Source: an uncultured Chlorobiaceae bacterium
Lineage (GTDB): Bacteria > Bacteroidota > Chlorobiia > Chlorobiales > Chlorobiaceae
Reading direction: 5' to 3'
NCBI GenBank assembly: GCA_903822595.1
Contig: CAIJPS010000074.1
Span: 1 to 64,000, forward strand
DNA: 64,000 nt
In this document: in pieces, positions 54,201-63,642 of the stretch
Layout: the number at the start of each line of letters is the position of its first letter
Position numbering within the stretch: the first letter of the stretch is position 1
Position numbers and translations under genes: made by a program
Notes under the pieces: model-generated
Told to the model about the DNA's origin: nothing
Seen by the model: the letters and a program-made list of their open reading frames with translations, nothing else
Databases searched by the model: none

Positions 54201-54396
54201 AGCCAACCGGAATGCCCTTGCGGGTGAGGATATAGTCAGGAGCGCCGCAATCAATCCGCTGCGGCTCGTTGGTAACCTCGACCTGCGGTGCCAGCGTCTT
54301 CAACAGATTTTGCAGATCTCCCCGGTAGCTGTGCTCGGTTGCATTTCCGGACTTGAACCGCTTGTTGATGGTCTCGATATACTCCTGAATGGTCAT
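51214..54396 (-). CDS. Single-chain restriction-modification enzyme (type ISP/IIG-like: nuclease + N6-adenine methyltransferase + specificity region)
   Basis: 1060 residues from the ATG at 54396 (MTIQEYIETINKRFKSGNAT); a start 23 codons upstream is possible. N-terminal PD-(D/E)XK-like nuclease (CGAPDYIL, GYIEAKD). Then an N6-adenine methyltransferase with motif I DPATGTGTFLAEI (about 395-407) and motif IV NPPYSGHS. A long C-terminal part resembles the type ISP specificity domain. The helicase of true type ISP enzymes is missing. It both methylates and cuts DNA, or may be methylation-only. It lies within a group of toxin-antitoxin genes. Confidence 0.85.
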   Translation of the reverse strand: MTIQEYIETINKRFKSGNATEHSYRGDLQNLLKTLAPQVEVTNEPQRIDCGAPDYILTRKGIPVGYIEAKDIGKSLDSKLYNEQFARYQSSLPNLIITDYLEFRLYLEGVLTTSTLLAEIQNGKIVARPENFKAFGDLIGEFSRYEGQTITSASKLSKMMAAKARLLADVIEKALSTLTGEANTQLHEANNSLKEQLEGFRDLLIHDITPKQFADIYAQTIAYGMFAARLHDPTLEDFNRREAAELIPRTNPFLRKLFQYIAGYDLDSRIVWIVDALADLFKATDVAALLKDFGKATQQRDPIIHFYETFLAEYDPALRKSRGVWYTPEPVVNFIVRAVDEILKSEFGLKEGLADTSKTAIDIKRATTDKRSKDGYTTRQIEVHKVQMLDPATGTGTFLAEIIRHIHKQFAGQEGVWSNYVEHHLIPRLNGFEILMASYAVAHLKLDLLLAETGYKPTLEQRFRIFLTNSLEEHHSETGTLFASWLSQEANEANHIKRETPVMVVLGNPPYSGHSSNKGEWIEKLLEEYKQEPGGGKLKERNPKWLNDDYVKFIRYGQHYVEKNGEGVLAFINNHSFLDNPTFRGMRWYLLSTFDRIYILDLHGNSKKKEVCPDGSPDKNVFDIQQGVSINLFVKTGKKKKGELAEVLHYDLYGERAFKYDFLWKNSLATVGFVPLSLSAPQYFFVQKDLNGLQKYNEGFAVHELYPVNSMGIATARDEFTISNKPAEVQRTIEEFLSLDVERARTRFSLGDDARDWKVEYAQHDLLKSGPDYSNIVPISYRPFDNRYTYYTGRSKGFLCMPRYEVMRNLLQHNVAISLIRRSRSDFFITPLIIAHIVDKSISSSLDNANIFPLYLYPESGNQLATDGQQQRTPNLNRAIVDEIAASIGLTFTPEKEERAETFAPIDLLNYIYAVLHSPGYREKYKEFLKIDFPRVPYPKNQQTFQQLAAFGSELRQLHLLESPTVDQRLTSYPVSGDNIVGKLNYLDGKIFINETQYFDGVPSSAWEFYIGGYQPAQKWLKDRKGRELSFEDVRHYQRIIVALTETARIMKDIDGVGVA

Positions 54397-54626
54397 GGAG
54401 AAAAATGATTGACGAGCTGAGGATGCTATAAGAACCTGTGAAGAGAAAAGATAACGACTACGCATCTTATTCTGCCATAAGGGGCGCCCTGAATTTCAAT
54501 CATTTATTTTGCTGCAAGGAGATCAATTCAGCACTCATCCTGATAATCGGCATCGCAGGAATAAATCTGAACACAATTCGTTATATTTCGCGACAGTAAA
54601 TTTCTACTAAAATATAACACTGGAGC

Positions 54627-54947
54627 ATGGCTGAGGAGGAAGAGATTGTCAATGCAATAATGAATGAGCAGTTCAGAATCACTGACCATGCTTACGAAGA
54701 GGCGCTTTCAGACAATTTGACTTTTGAAGAGGTACTAACCAGCGTTATTCATGGGGAGATAATTGAAGAGTACACCAAAGACAAGCCTTATCCGAGCTGT
54801 CTGATTTTTGGAGAAAACTTTCGAAGAGAGCCGATACACAGTGTTTGGGCTTACAATAGAGAAAACTCGTGGGCCGTGGTGATAACCGTTTATCGTCCGG
54901 ATCCAGAAAGGTGGATTGAATTCAAAACCAGGAGAACCAAGCAATGA
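54627..54947 (+). CDS. DUF4258 protein, probable toxin of a pair with a YgiT-type finger
   Basis: 106 residues. The DUF4258 features are FRITDHAYEEALSDNLTFEE, GEIIEEYTKDKPYPSCLIFG and VITVYRPDPERWIEFKTRR; members are small RelE/MqsR-like proteins. GGAG lies just upstream of the ATG. The stop overlaps the next gene's start by four bases (ATGA), giving strict coupling. A toxin role is inferred from this pairing. Confidence 0.78.
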   Translation: MAEEEEIVNAIMNEQFRITDHAYEEALSDNLTFEEVLTSVIHGEIIEEYTKDKPYPSCLIFGENFRREPIHSVWAYNRENSWAVVITVYRPDPERWIEFKTRRTKQ

Positions 54948-55189
54948 CCCCGTTTGAGCTATGCCCGGTATGCGGTGGAGAAGTGATTGAAAAAGAGGTT
55001 GAAAAATTGATTCTCGGGGGCAACAATACCGCCGTTGTGAGAGTAAACGTTGAAGTCTGCACCCATTGTGGTGAACGATTATACTCGAAAGAGACGATCA
55101 CGTTGTTTGAGCATATCCGGTCACGTCTTACAACCGGTGATGTTGCAGGCTTCCTTCCCATGGGGCAAACCTATAAAGTTGCCGGGTAA
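54944..55189 (+). CDS. YgiT-type zinc finger protein, probable antitoxin
   Basis: 81 residues with two CxxC pairs (LCPVCGGE and VCTHCGERLY), the zinc finger of MqsA/YgiT antitoxins, and a C-terminal VAGFLPMG tail. It lacks the MqsA DNA-binding domain. It is the second gene of a coupled pair with the DUF4258 gene, a common small toxin-antitoxin arrangement. Confidence 0.82.
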   Translation: MTPFELCPVCGGEVIEKEVEKLILGGNNTAVVRVNVEVCTHCGERLYSKETITLFEHIRSRLTTGDVAGFLPMGQTYKVAG

Positions 55190-55299
55190 AAACGGATGAC
55201 CTGACGCTGTTGAGCAACGTTGAACCACCAATAACATGCAGGGACATATTGTGCGATACGCAATTTGCTCTATCCAGCGTACTCAACCCTAAAGGCAAT

Positions 55300-55524
55300 T
55301 CATGCGGCTACAGTCACAGTCGATAATGCGTAGACCTTTTTCGCATATTTACTGGCAGTAGCAACATCACCCGTTTTCAATGTTTCTCTCACACGGTCGA
55401 GTTTTAACGCATCATCAAGGCTGATATAAGGTGCCCACCCATCTTCAGAATCGATGATCTCAATTTCAACATCTGCCGCATAGTTACCTTCGTGAACAAA
55501 CTTTCTATGTTTTCGGGTATTCAT
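55300..55524 (-). CDS. Small uncharacterised protein, antitoxin-like
   Basis: 74 residues (starts NTRKHRKFVHEGNYAADVEI; central DGWAPYISLDDALKLDRVRE). It belongs to a widespread type of small accessory protein found next to toxin genes. I do not recognise a defined function. A good AGGAGG-like site (CAGGAGGAAAAG) precedes the ATG. No partner toxin of matching orientation follows directly. Confidence 0.65.
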   Translation of the reverse strand: MNTRKHRKFVHEGNYAADVEIEIIDSEDGWAPYISLDDALKLDRVRETLKTGDVATASKYAKKVYALSTVTVAA

Positions 55525-55579
55525 CTTTTCCTCCTGGTGAAATTATCATCCCACTTATCGGGATCCGGACGATAAGCGG

Positions 55580-55735
55580 TTATAAGAACGGCTGGAGATA
55601 CTTTGCCTTGGGCGATTCCCTAAACCACATGGACAGGTTGCCGATTTTGATCCTCTTGCAGTACAAGAACGCACGATTTGATTTGAGTATCCCCAAAATG
55701 AAATGGGTATCAAGAAGATAGTTATTGCCATTCAT
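55580..55735 (-). pseudogene. Truncated VapC-type PIN toxin
   Basis: 51 codons. It starts with the PIN first strand NNYLLDTHFILGILKSN and then runs out after YLQPFL. The other PIN acidic residues and about 80 residues are missing. The ATG at 55735 overlaps the last codons of the antitoxin gene, so the pair was once coupled. The toxin should be dead, leaving the antitoxin unpaired. Confidence 0.75.
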
Positions 55736-55943
55736 CCCGTAATCGTTTCTGGATTTCTAACGGATCACCGAAAAACGTGGCGGAAGTCTCCAGACCGCCA
55801 GCTATATCGATCAGCATCTCTTTACCTGATGCACGCCCACCTGCCATTTTTTTTTGCAGGAACTCGGCAAAATCAAGAATCTCAGCCACTACCGGTTCAG
55901 GAAGCTCTTTTGCTGCATGATAAAGTTTCTCCGCTGTAGTCAT
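55722..55943 (-). CDS. VapB-like/DUF2281 antitoxin
   Basis: 73 residues from the ATG at 55943, with AGGG nine bases upstream. It has TTAEKLYHAAKELPEPVVAE and ILDFAEFLQKK, typical of DUF2281 antitoxins that accompany PIN toxins. The C-terminal FFGDPLEIQKRLRDEWQ would wrap the toxin. The toxin gene that overlaps its 3' end is truncated. Confidence 0.8.
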   Translation of the reverse strand: MTTAEKLYHAAKELPEPVVAEILDFAEFLQKKMAGGRASGKEMLIDIAGGLETSATFFGDPLEIQKRLRDEWQ

Positions 55944-56107
55944 TTGGATTCCCTGTTGCTGAACATGATGATCTTCTGTTTTTTTTGACAACACTTCACG
56001 TATGATAATCATAATGTGTAGAGATACGTAAAAAATGGGGGTGGAAATAATATAATGGGTGGACACGGGGACCGCGCCCCTACGGAAATAATTCGTATAA
56101 ACCAACG

Positions 56108-57532
56108 TTAATTCAATTCGTGCAATTGGCGGGTTAAATCTTTGCGGGCCATGCCGTACATGTGCACATATAACAAATTGAACATGAGGACGGCGGAGCG
56201 GAGGCGGGGGGCTCGGGCGGCTCGTTTGAGGGCGTTCTGGACGGTAAAAACGCGTTTGGTGAGGGCGGTGTAGCTTGGGATGAACTCCTGAAGCGGAATG
56301 CGCAGGGGTTTATAGAGCATCTCCTGTCCCCATGAAAATTTGAAGGCGTCGTGATCGTCGGGCGAATGGAGCAGGCGGCCTTCGAGTGCAAGCCGGTCGA
56401 AAACGCCGGTGCCGGGAATGGGGCGCAGGAGGTTGATGCCGGGCACGTCGATGCCGGTCTCTTCGATGAAGGCTTCGAGTTTGGCGGGGAGTTCAAGGCT
56501 GTCCTCGTCGAGGCCGTAGATGAAGCTGCCGTAGACGCAGATACCGGCTTTGCGGATATTTTTGATGCACTCAACCTGGCGGTTGGAGGGGTTATGAAAC
56601 TTTTTGTGGGCGTGATTGCTGCCGTCATCGAGGCTTTCGATACCAACGAGAAGAGCGCCGCAGCCTGAGCGGGCAAAGGCGTCGAGAAGTCGGGGCTTTT
56701 CACCGAGGGCGGTGGTAGCCTGGCCTACCCATTTGATCTTGAATGATTCGAGTTCGCGGAAGAGTTGTTCTGCGTACTGCTCATCGGCGTTGATGGTGTC
56801 GTCAAGGAAGAAGAATATCCGCTTGTCCTCTTTGAGGAATGCTTCAACCTCCCTGAGAACGGCGGGAATGCTCCGGTGTCGCAGCCGGTGGCCGTTCATG
56901 ACGTGGACGTTGCAGAAATCGCAACTGTAGGGGCAGCCACGGGTAGTCTGCACGACGTTGGTGGTGAAGTAGCTCTTGATGTCGAGCGCACTTTTGGTGA
57001 CCGTGCGCTCAATCGAGAGGTCGGGGAAGGTGGCGACCCGGTACTCCGGTTTCAGGCTGCCGGCAAGCAGATCCTCCTGCACTTCGCGCCAGATGTCGTC
57101 GGCCTCCCCTATCACCATAGCATCAGCGTGGTCGCGGCACTGGTCGGGAAAGATGGTGACGTATGGGCCACCAAGCACAACCTTGATTCCTCGGGAGCGG
57201 AGCGCATGGGCAAGCTCAAATGCTGGCTTGACGGCACCGGTCTGGACGCTGATACCGGCCATGTCCCAGTGCTGGTCGAGGGGAAGTTTTTCGAAGCGGA
57301 GGTCGCAGATGGTCTGGCTCACTCCCGGCACAACCTGTGAGCTGAGAATCATCAGGGCGAGGGGCGGTATGGCGAACTGTGCCCGCCGAATTATGTTGCT
57401 CAGGGCGATATCTTTCAAGGAGGTAAAGAGGCTTCGCTTGGCGGAGGCGCTGTCGAGCGAAGCGGCACCATCAACGCCGCTGTCGGCCTGGATAAAAATG
57501 AGCAGTACCCTTTTCTCCCCTGCCACCGCCAT
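56108..57532 (-). CDS. B12-binding-domain radical SAM protein
   Basis: 474 residues. The N-terminal cobalamin-binding Rossmann domain (about 35-160, including GIKVVLGGPYVTIFPD) is followed by a radical SAM domain with the cluster motif C-x3-C-x2-C in RGCPYSCDFCNVH (about 196-208). This class includes the bacteriochlorophyll enzymes BchE, BchQ and BchR and many methylases. The sequence does not let me choose among them. The ATG overlaps the mutS stop (TGATG), so the two are coupled, an unusual partner for a radical SAM gene. Confidence 0.88.
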   Translation of the reverse strand: MAVAGEKRVLLIFIQADSGVDGAASLDSASAKRSLFTSLKDIALSNIIRRAQFAIPPLALMILSSQVVPGVSQTICDLRFEKLPLDQHWDMAGISVQTGAVKPAFELAHALRSRGIKVVLGGPYVTIFPDQCRDHADAMVIGEADDIWREVQEDLLAGSLKPEYRVATFPDLSIERTVTKSALDIKSYFTTNVVQTTRGCPYSCDFCNVHVMNGHRLRHRSIPAVLREVEAFLKEDKRIFFFLDDTINADEQYAEQLFRELESFKIKWVGQATTALGEKPRLLDAFARSGCGALLVGIESLDDGSNHAHKKFHNPSNRQVECIKNIRKAGICVYGSFIYGLDEDSLELPAKLEAFIEETGIDVPGINLLRPIPGTGVFDRLALEGRLLHSPDDHDAFKFSWGQEMLYKPLRIPLQEFIPSYTALTKRVFTVQNALKRAARAPRLRSAVLMFNLLYVHMYGMARKDLTRQLHELN

Positions 57533-60150
57533 CAATAGCCACCCCCGTTTCGTGCAAGCTCTTGCAGCTTTTTCAGCTCAAGGAGGGCATCGAGCGGGGT
57601 CAGCCGGTCGAGGTCAAGCGCCTCAACGGCGTTGCGAAGCCGGTTATCGGGCTCTTCAAACAAGCTGATCTGCATACTTTTTATTTTGGGTGGCCGGTTC
57701 GGGGGAATTTCAATGTCGCGCTTCTCCATCCCCGCAAGAATCTCTTTGGCGCGGGAGATGACCTCCGCTGGCATTCCGGCCATTTTAGCTACCTCGATAC
57801 CATAGCTGTTATCGGTGGAGCCACGGATAATCTTGCGCAGAAAGATAACACTGTCGGCGGTTTCCACGACGGTTGCGTTGTAGTTGACCACGCCGGGCAG
57901 ACGGCTTTCCAGTTCGGCAAGTTCGTGATAATGCGTCGCAAAAAGGGTTCTTGCTCCGATTGAACGGCAGATATATTCGCTCATCGACCAGGCAATCGAC
58001 ATGCCGTCAAAGGTGCTGGTTCCCCGCCCTATCTCATCGAGCAGCAGCAGGCTTTTTGAGGTAGCGTTGTTGAGAATGTTTGCCGCTTCGTTCATTTCAA
58101 CCAGAAAGGTGCTTTCCCCTGAGGCAAGGTTGTCGGACGCGCCGACCCGTGTAAAGATCCGGGCAACAAGCCCGATTTCCGCACGTTCAGCCGGAACGAA
58201 GCTGCCTGCCTGTGCGAGCAGGACAATAAGGCCGGTCTGGCGCAGAAAAGAGCTTTTTCCGGCCATGTTGGGGCCGGTTATGATGAGCATCTGCTGTTTT
58301 TCATCGAAGTGGCAGTCATTAGGCACATAGGGCTCCTCGGCGCTCATCATCCTTTCAAGCACGGGATGACGGCCACCAACGATAGAAAGCTTTTCGTGCG
58401 TCATGATCTCCGGCTTGCAGTAGCCGTATTCGTAGGCACAGAGAGCAAAGGAGCAGAGGGAGTCGATTTCGGCAATAAGTGCGCCATTTTCCTGTATCGC
58501 AGAGGCGTTTTCAGCAATAAGCAGGCAAAGGTCGTGAAAGAGCTGCGCTTCGAGCAGAAAGCTTTTCTCTTCGGAATTGAGAATCTTCTCTTCGTACTCT
58601 TTCAGGGCAGGAATGGTATAGCGCTCGGCATTAACGAGGGTCTGTTTTTTTTCATAGTAGGCTGGTACCTTGTCGATGTTGGCTCGGCTGATTTCGATAT
58701 AGTAGCCGAACACCTTGTTGAAACTGACCTTGAGCGAAGAGATGGTGGTGGCTGCCCGCTCCTCCTGCTGAATCTGCAAAAGGCGGTCTTTGGCGGTCGA
58801 GGCAATGGAGCGAAGCTCATCAAGCTCTGCATGATAGCCGGTTCGGATGTAGCCGCCATCACGCATGGAGGCGCCTGATTCAGGATCAATAGCCTGTTCG
58901 ATAGATGCTGCAAGCTCCGGCAGCGGTTTGAGATTGGCTGCGAGGAAGCTGAGCCTGGCTGAGCCTGCATCACGAAGTAATTCCTGCAGGAGCGGAATGG
59001 CCGAGAGCGAGAGACCAAGCTGACGAACCTCCCTCGGAATGGTGCGAAACGTTGCAATACGGGCAAGACAGCGCTCCAGATCATTGATGGCAGACAACTG
59101 TTCGGATAGTCCCTCACGCATTTCACGGCATTCGGCCAGCTCTCCAACAGCGTCAAGTCGCATCCGGATCTCCTCGACCCGCTTCAGCGGCCTCTGCAGC
59201 CAGCGGCGAAGAAGCCTTGCGCCCATGGGGTTGCGGGTACGATCGATCACCTGGAGAAGGCTTCCATTCAGTGTACCGTCCTGCATGGAAGAGATAATTT
59301 CAAGATTTCTTTTTGTCTGCAGGTCGAGGGTCATGTATTCGGCGCTGTGCAGCTCTCCTATCCGGGTAATGTAGTGGAGACGGTTCTGGCGAGTCTCTTC
59401 GATATACTGAAGAACAACACCAGCAGCCACCTTGCCTGCCCGATTGCCCTCAATGCCAAACCCTTTCAAAGAGTGGGTTTTAAACTGCCGCGAAAGAACC
59501 TCCTGCGCCTGATCTTCACTGAACATCCATGAATCAAGTTCTGTCACAAGCGTCTCTGTGGAGAGTGCCTTTTTAAGAAGTTGCGATCGCTCTTTCTCTG
59601 CGGAGGAGATTAGCACTTCCGATGGATGCAGTGAAAGAATAAAGTCCTTGAGCTCTTCGGGATGCAGAGAGGCAATCCTGAATTCGGCCGTGGTCACATC
59701 AATAAAGGCAACACCTGCCAGAAGCGTTCTCCCCTCTTTGAGAATGGCTACGGCGCACAAGTAGTTATTGTGCCTGTCGTCGAGCACCTTGTCGCTGTAG
59801 GTAATACCGGGAGTAATGATATCGGTGATTTCACGGCGAACAATCCCTTTTGCATCCGCCGGATCTTCAACCTGGTCGCAAACCGCCACCTTGAACCCTT
59901 TTTTGACCAGTTTGGCAATGTACCCCTCACTTGCATGATGGGGAAAGCCGGCCATGGGTATATCGACCGTGCGTTTGGTCAGCACGATATTCAGGGCTGC
60001 AGAGACCGTGCATGCATCGTCAAAAAAGGTTTCGTAAAAATCCCCGACCCTGAAGAGCAATAAAAAATCGGGGTACCTCTCCTTGACCTCAAGATACTGC
60101 CGCATCATGGGAGAGTGCTCTTTCTGTATGGTACCCTCGGCTTTACTCAT
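57532..60150 (-). CDS. mutS: DNA mismatch repair protein MutS
   Basis: 872 residues, full length. The mismatch-binding domain I has the intercalating Phe-x-Glu in [12 protein letters not shown] (about 36-47). Connector, lever and clamp domains follow, then the ATPase with Walker [14 protein letters not shown], Walker [17 protein letters not shown] and [12 protein letters not shown]. It recognises mismatches and recruits MutL. Single copy here. The downstream radical SAM gene shares its transcript. Confidence 0.97.
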   Translation of the reverse strand: MSKAEGTIQKEHSPMMRQYLEVKERYPDFLLLFRVGDFYETFFDDACTVSAALNIVLTKRTVDIPMAGFPHHASEGYIAKLVKKGFKVAVCDQVEDPADAKGIVRREITDIITPGITYSDKVLDDRHNNYLCAVAILKEGRTLLAGVAFIDVTTAEFRIASLHPEELKDFILSLHPSEVLISSAEKERSQLLKKALSTETLVTELDSWMFSEDQAQEVLSRQFKTHSLKGFGIEGNRAGKVAAGVVLQYIEETRQNRLHYITRIGELHSAEYMTLDLQTKRNLEIISSMQDGTLNGSLLQVIDRTRNPMGARLLRRWLQRPLKRVEEIRMRLDAVGELAECREMREGLSEQLSAINDLERCLARIATFRTIPREVRQLGLSLSAIPLLQELLRDAGSARLSFLAANLKPLPELAASIEQAIDPESGASMRDGGYIRTGYHAELDELRSIASTAKDRLLQIQQEERAATTISSLKVSFNKVFGYYIEISRANIDKVPAYYEKKQTLVNAERYTIPALKEYEEKILNSEEKSFLLEAQLFHDLCLLIAENASAIQENGALIAEIDSLCSFALCAYEYGYCKPEIMTHEKLSIVGGRHPVLERMMSAEEPYVPNDCHFDEKQQMLIITGPNMAGKSSFLRQTGLIVLLAQAGSFVPAERAEIGLVARIFTRVGASDNLASGESTFLVEMNEAANILNNATSKSLLLLDEIGRGTSTFDGMSIAWSMSEYICRSIGARTLFATHYHELAELESRLPGVVNYNATVVETADSVIFLRKIIRGSTDNSYGIEVAKMAGMPAEVISRAKEILAGMEKRDIEIPPNRPPKIKSMQISLFEEPDNRLRNAVEALDLDRLTPLDALLELKKLQELARNGGGY

Positions 60151-60289
60151 TGTGTGATATTGCGATTATAAAAACCGTTAGAGCTCGGAAACCCGGCCCG
60201 TTTTGTCAAAAAGAAGCTAATGCAGTCAAACTTAATAAACAAGAGTCGGAATCGCGCTCTGCGGCTTGACATGAAGTTCAGGAAAAGGT

Positions 60290-60769
60290 ATGTTCAGGGA
60301 AAATCTTGCGAATACTTCGACTTTTGAACCTATGTTTTTTCACGCGCTACTGCGGTTTTTGCACATCATCTTTTTTGCATCCTGGTTTGGCACCATTCTG
60401 GCGTCACTCTTCCTTCTGAAAGCCCTTGAGAGCAAACTGACATCCCCTGACGACCACAATACAGAATACTCGGCATTCCTGCAACGGTTTCTCAAGCTGG
60501 AGACAAAGGTTGCTGACGTTGCTGTAATAGGAGTAATTATCTCGGGCATCATGCTTGCCGCCCTTTTCCATGGATGGACGATCCAGGTCTTTGTAAAATC
60601 CGCTCTTATCGTTCTTCAGATTGTGCTGACCATAAGCTATATCATGCGTTCAGTCCGTTCTATTTCCTATCCTTGCTCGAAGTCGGAATATGGAAACTGG
60701 TACCGTCTCTTTGGTATCTCTCTCATCATGTTTTTTCTGGTACTTGTTGTCACCTTTTTTCTTCTCTGA
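60290..60769 (+). CDS. Small four-helix membrane protein, CopD/DUF2269-like
   Basis: 159 residues with about four membrane helices (near 18-42, 75-95, 100-125, 138-158). A histidine in the first helix (LLRFLHIIFFASWFGTILAS) recalls heme- or copper-binding membrane proteins such as CopD, HemJ and DUF2269 members. AGGAAAAGGT precedes the ATG. Function not assigned. It is divergent from mutS. Confidence 0.65.
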   Translation: MFRENLANTSTFEPMFFHALLRFLHIIFFASWFGTILASLFLLKALESKLTSPDDHNTEYSAFLQRFLKLETKVADVAVIGVIISGIMLAALFHGWTIQVFVKSALIVLQIVLTISYIMRSVRSISYPCSKSEYGNWYRLFGISLIMFFLVLVVTFFLL

Positions 60770-60861
60770 AGAAAGATGGTAGGACACAGATTCATTCAGT
60801 AATTTGAATTTCAGGGAATTAATATTATATTTGAGACCTTTATCACTAAAATATTTGTGTA

Positions 60862-61152
60862 ATGCAGGCGCTGATCAAGATTTCCGACAAACAATATCTG
60901 GTAAGACAGGGAGATACGCTTTTCGTCCCCAGGCAGAAAACCGCAATTGGCGAAACCATGGAAATCAAAACCATGGCCCAAATTGACGGAGCAAATACCG
61001 TTCTGAATCCTGATGGAAGCATTCAGGCAAGAGTTCTTGATCATGTCAAGGATACGAAGGTTATCGTTTTCAAGAAAAAACGCAGGAAACGCTATCAGTC
61101 AAGAAACGGACATCGTCAGCAGATGACCCAGATCGAAGTTATTTCGCTTTAA
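60862..61152 (+). CDS. rplU: 50S ribosomal protein L21
   Basis: 96 residues with the family pattern ALIKISDKQYLVRQGDTLFV and the C-terminal KKKRRKRYQSRNGHRQQMTQ. It is the first gene of the conserved rplU-rpmA pair, 34 bases before rpmA. Confidence 0.97.
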   Translation: MQALIKISDKQYLVRQGDTLFVPRQKTAIGETMEIKTMAQIDGANTVLNPDGSIQARVLDHVKDTKVIVFKKKRRKRYQSRNGHRQQMTQIEVISL

Positions 61153-61186
61153 AAGATTCAAGGATTTTTAACGTTAATTTTTTGTT

Positions 61187-62502
<1,316 letters not shown>

Positions 62503-62520
62503 AAAACTCAGTCACGAACG

Positions 62521-62551
62521 AAAAAAAGCGGATGGTTCATCCGCTTTTTTT
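62521..62551 (+). terminator. Bidirectional terminator after mdh
   Basis: A 14-base arm ending in GCGGATG pairs perfectly with CATCCGC followed by seven Ts, around a GTT loop; A-run and T-run flank it. It lies between convergent mdh and the agmatine deiminase gene and can terminate both. Confidence 0.92.
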
Positions 62552-62576
62552 CATTAACTCCTGCCAATAATATTTT

Positions 62577-63626
62577 TTAGCCGGGAAACGCAGGCTCTTC
62601 ATGCGTAATGCAGTGAATTGCACCAAGGCCCCAGACGAGATCGGTACAATCAATGCCAACAACCTTCCTACCGGGGAAAAACTTCTGCAAGATATCTATG
62701 GCTTGCTGATCTTGCGCGCAGTTGTAGGTCGGAACAAGCACCACCGTATTGGCGATGTAGAAATTTGCATAGCTTGCCGGCAGACGAAACCCGTCGTAAG
62801 AAAGGGGGGCGGGCATGGGAAGCTTAACGACGTCGAGTGGGTTTCCGCTGAGGTCGGTATACGTTTTGAGCCTGTTGTAGTTCTCCTGCAATGCTTCATA
62901 ATTCACATCAGTCGGGTCATCCTCGACAACAATCACCACAGTGGTTTCATTGACAAAACGGGCCATATCGTCAACATGCCCGTCGGTATCGTCGCCGACA
63001 ATACCATCGCCGAGCCAGAGGACTTTTTCTATACCGAGATATCGGCAAAGCTCCTGTTCAATCTGCTCACGGCTCAGTGCGGGATTTCGGTTTGGATTGA
63101 GCAGGCATGCTTCACTCGTCAGCACCAGCCCTTTTCCGTTGACGTCAATTGATCCTCCTTCAAGCACCATCGTGAGTGAAACAAGGGGCAACTGCTGCAG
63201 AGCAGCAATCCGTTCCGGCACGGCATTATCTTCATGGCAGGAGCTGTATTTTCCGCCCCAGGCATTGTACTCCCAGTTAAGAATAATTTTTTCACTTCGC
63301 CCCTCTTCCTGACGGAACACGTAGTTCGGCCCGTGATCGCGGCACCATGCGTCATTGGTTGGAATCCGGTAAAAAAAAAGATGATCCATCTGCAGTTGCG
63401 GATGGTGAGTGTTGCGAAAGAGGGCAAGCACTTCTCGCTCCATCGATTCATCAAGAACATTAATATGCACCTCCTCGGAAGAGCTCAGCCAGGATGCGAT
63501 TTCAACAAAAACGGCAGGAATCGGTTCAAACTTGCCTGGCCACGTCTCAAGCCTGTGTGGCCACGAAAGCCAGGTTGCCTTATGAAAAGCCCACTCGGGG
63601 GGCATAAAATAACTCGGCTCAGTCAT
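62577..63626 (-). CDS. Agmatine deiminase / peptidylarginine deiminase family (PPAD)
   Basis: 349 residues from the ATG at 63626 (MTEPSYFMPPEWAFHKATWL). The guanidino-group-modifying fold has NDAWCRDHGPNYVF, LEGGSIDVNGKGLVLTSEAC, GDDTDGHVDDMARF (active-site histidine) and the C-terminal catalytic cysteine in LGAIHCITHEEPA. It converts agmatine to N-carbamoylputrescine in polyamine synthesis. Its start lies inside the tail of the M48 peptidase gene upstream by a small separation. Confidence 0.92.
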   Translation of the reverse strand: MTEPSYFMPPEWAFHKATWLSWPHRLETWPGKFEPIPAVFVEIASWLSSSEEVHINVLDESMEREVLALFRNTHHPQLQMDHLFFYRIPTNDAWCRDHGPNYVFRQEEGRSEKIILNWEYNAWGGKYSSCHEDNAVPERIAALQQLPLVSLTMVLEGGSIDVNGKGLVLTSEACLLNPNRNPALSREQIEQELCRYLGIEKVLWLGDGIVGDDTDGHVDDMARFVNETTVVIVVEDDPTDVNYEALQENYNRLKTYTDLSGNPLDVVKLPMPAPLSYDGFRLPASYANFYIANTVVLVPTYNCAQDQQAIDILQKFFPGRKVVGIDCTDLVWGLGAIHCITHEEPAFPG

Positions 63627-63642
63627 AAAAAATATGGTCAAT

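Noticed and set aside
56108-57532. Assignment as BchE, BchQ or BchR
   Set aside because: The domain order fits but no residue visible to me separates these from other B12 radical SAM enzymes.
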